64,000 nucleotides of DNA. It comes from an actinobacterium LLX17 (GTDB lineage: Bacteria > Actinomycetota > Actinomycetes > Propionibacteriales > Nocardioidaceae). Both the position numbers and the translations under genes were made by a program. Location of the stretch: NCBI GenBank assembly GCA_000471045.1, contig KI301992.1, positions 688,606 through 752,605 on the forward strand, given 5' to 3'. Shown in pieces: positions 63,363 to 64,000 of this stretch. The notes beneath the pieces were generated by a model. That model saw nothing but the letters and a program-made list of their open reading frames with translations, was not told where the DNA came from and made no database searches. Every line of letters starts with the position of its first letter. Position 1 is the stretch's first letter.

Positions 63363-64000
63363 TCAGGCGGCCGTGGTCTGCTCACGGTCGAAGTACTCCA
63401 CCAAGGCCGCGGCGAGGGCATGGTTCTCCATCGAGCAACAGGTGCTCGGCTGGTGCTCATCGGGAGGGGGAGCCTGGCTGTGCCGTGGCCTCGTCAGCCC
63501 GGCACTGAGCACACCGGATCCCTTCATGCGGTGGTGACACTTGCACTTGTCATCGAGGTTCCACCCGGCGGTGGGACCGTTCTGCTGGGGTGGGTCCTTC
63601 TCGCATTGTCGTGCCGGGGTGGTGCACCCGGTGGCGGTGCAGACCTGGTCGCGGAAGGCGAGGGCGGTGGCCAGGATGTCGGGGGCGAACCTGCCGAGGT
63701 AGGTGTGATCGAGCACCCCGCCGGCCGGATCGGTGACGATGCGGTGCCAGAGGGTGTTGCCGGTGCCGGCCAGGGCGGTCAGCCAGTCGGCGGGCATCGT
63801 CCAGGAGTGGTCGTACGACGCGACCGGAAGGTCGGTGTGGCCGGCCAGGGCCTCGACGGGCACGGTGACGGCGACGTCCATGTGCACGGTGGGCGTGGAG
63901 ATGGTCTCGTCGCCATGGGTGAGCCACGCGCCCAGCAGATCGGCGCGCTTGTGCTGGAGGCTACGCGGCCCGTCGGGCCCGTCGGGCTCGTCCTCGAGAA
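63363..64000 (-). CDS. DUF222/HNH-type (13E12-like) protein with degenerate HNH site, 5' part outside window
   Basis: The minus-strand frame is open to the window edge, so only about 211 C-terminal residues are seen. The layout is that of DUF222-HNH proteins: RSLQHKRADLLGAWL, TVPVEALAGHTDL, WHRIVTDPAGGVLDHTYLGRFAP, then FRDQVCTATGCTTPARQCEKD...GPTAGWNLDDKCKCHHRMK. In typical members the site reads CD-x-DH; here it is CEKDP, so the first catalytic His is missing although the zinc-like cysteines and the HH remain. The tail (APPPDEHQPSTCCSMENH) is unusual. Nuclease activity is doubtful. Confidence 0.75.
   Translation of the reverse strand, partial: LEDEPDGPDGPRSLQHKRADLLGAWLTHGDETISTPTVHMDVAVTVPVEALAGHTDLPVASYDHSWTMPADWLTALAGTGNTLWHRIVTDPAGGVLDHTYLGRFAPDILATALAFRDQVCTATGCTTPARQCEKDPPQQNGPTAGWNLDDKCKCHHRMKGSGVLSAGLTRPRHSQAPPPDEHQPSTCCSMENHALAAALVEYFDREQTTAA

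Overview
The window is high-GC actinobacterial chromosome, most likely from the Propionibacteriales/Nocardioidaceae (Nocardioides or Aeromicrobium type). Evidence: very GC-rich third codon positions, many GTG starts, WhiB, DUF3145, DUF3052, DUF3140, a homodimeric AceE, the glnA2-glnE pair, and many genes that appear to be transcribed without a 5' leader. The first 29 kb resembles the Mycobacterium tuberculosis Rv2220-Rv2241 neighbourhood as known from the literature (glnE, glnA2, panB, a phosphatase/zinc-ribbon/Nif3 trio, ahpE, a DUF3052 gene, aceE). No phage, plasmid or CRISPR sequence was seen.

Layout. 1-4.9 kb: end of a sigma-like gene, tRNA-Asn, DUF488, a coiled-coil protein, tRNA-Met, a HAD phosphatase, DUF3145, a membrane-anchored acyl-carrier-domain protein and an alpha/beta hydrolase. 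4.9-10 kb: PAP2-type membrane enzyme, aceE, DUF3052, ahpE. 10-18.7 kb: a 34-bp tandem repeat, tRNA-Val, VOC protein, 3-hydroxyisobutyryl-CoA hydrolase-like enzyme, methyltransferase + TetR, RecQ with an extra C-terminal domain, then the Nif3/zinc-ribbon/phosphatase operon and yaaA. 18.7-20 kb: a GDT1/MneA-type manganese exporter behind a yybP-ykoY-type riboswitch, divergent from RNase P RNA. 20-29 kb: map, panB, nadE, glnA2, glnE, whiB. 29-36 kb: lipid modification (cyclopropane-synthase-like methyltransferase, DUF1365, FAD oxidoreductase; then a DesA3-like desaturase with its reductase, facing a TetR regulator with two matching palindromes between them). 36-46.8 kb: small membrane proteins, GNAT, sbcCD, a DUF2975/HTH pair with tandem operators, pncB, FUSC, DUF3140, a class II glutamine amidotransferase. 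46.8-52 kb: an ECF sigma/anti-sigma/transmembrane sensor in one polypeptide, divergent from an LPXTG-anchored SdrD-like protein. 52-54.2 kb: KhtTU-like antiporter and pncA. 54.3-60.5 kb: an operon behind a DtxR/IdeR-like box, holding an Fbp-type ferric iron ABC transporter translationally coupled to an adenylation/carrier/membrane-acyltransferase fusion. 60.5-64 kb: a spermidine-synthase-like pseudogene with an internal deletion, a UvrA-like ATPase, and the end of a DUF222/HNH-type gene.

Themes: NAD metabolism appears three times (nadE, pncB, pncA). Metal homeostasis appears twice, under recognisable control elements (manganese riboswitch, iron box). Carrier-protein domains attached to membrane segments appear twice. 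The least ordinary observations are the iron-operon ligase-carrier-acyltransferase fusion, the riboswitch with a readable expression platform, the 34-bp repeat with one unit inside the panB reading frame, and the single-chain ECF sensor next to an LPXTG protein. All calls come from reading the sequence; no database search was run.
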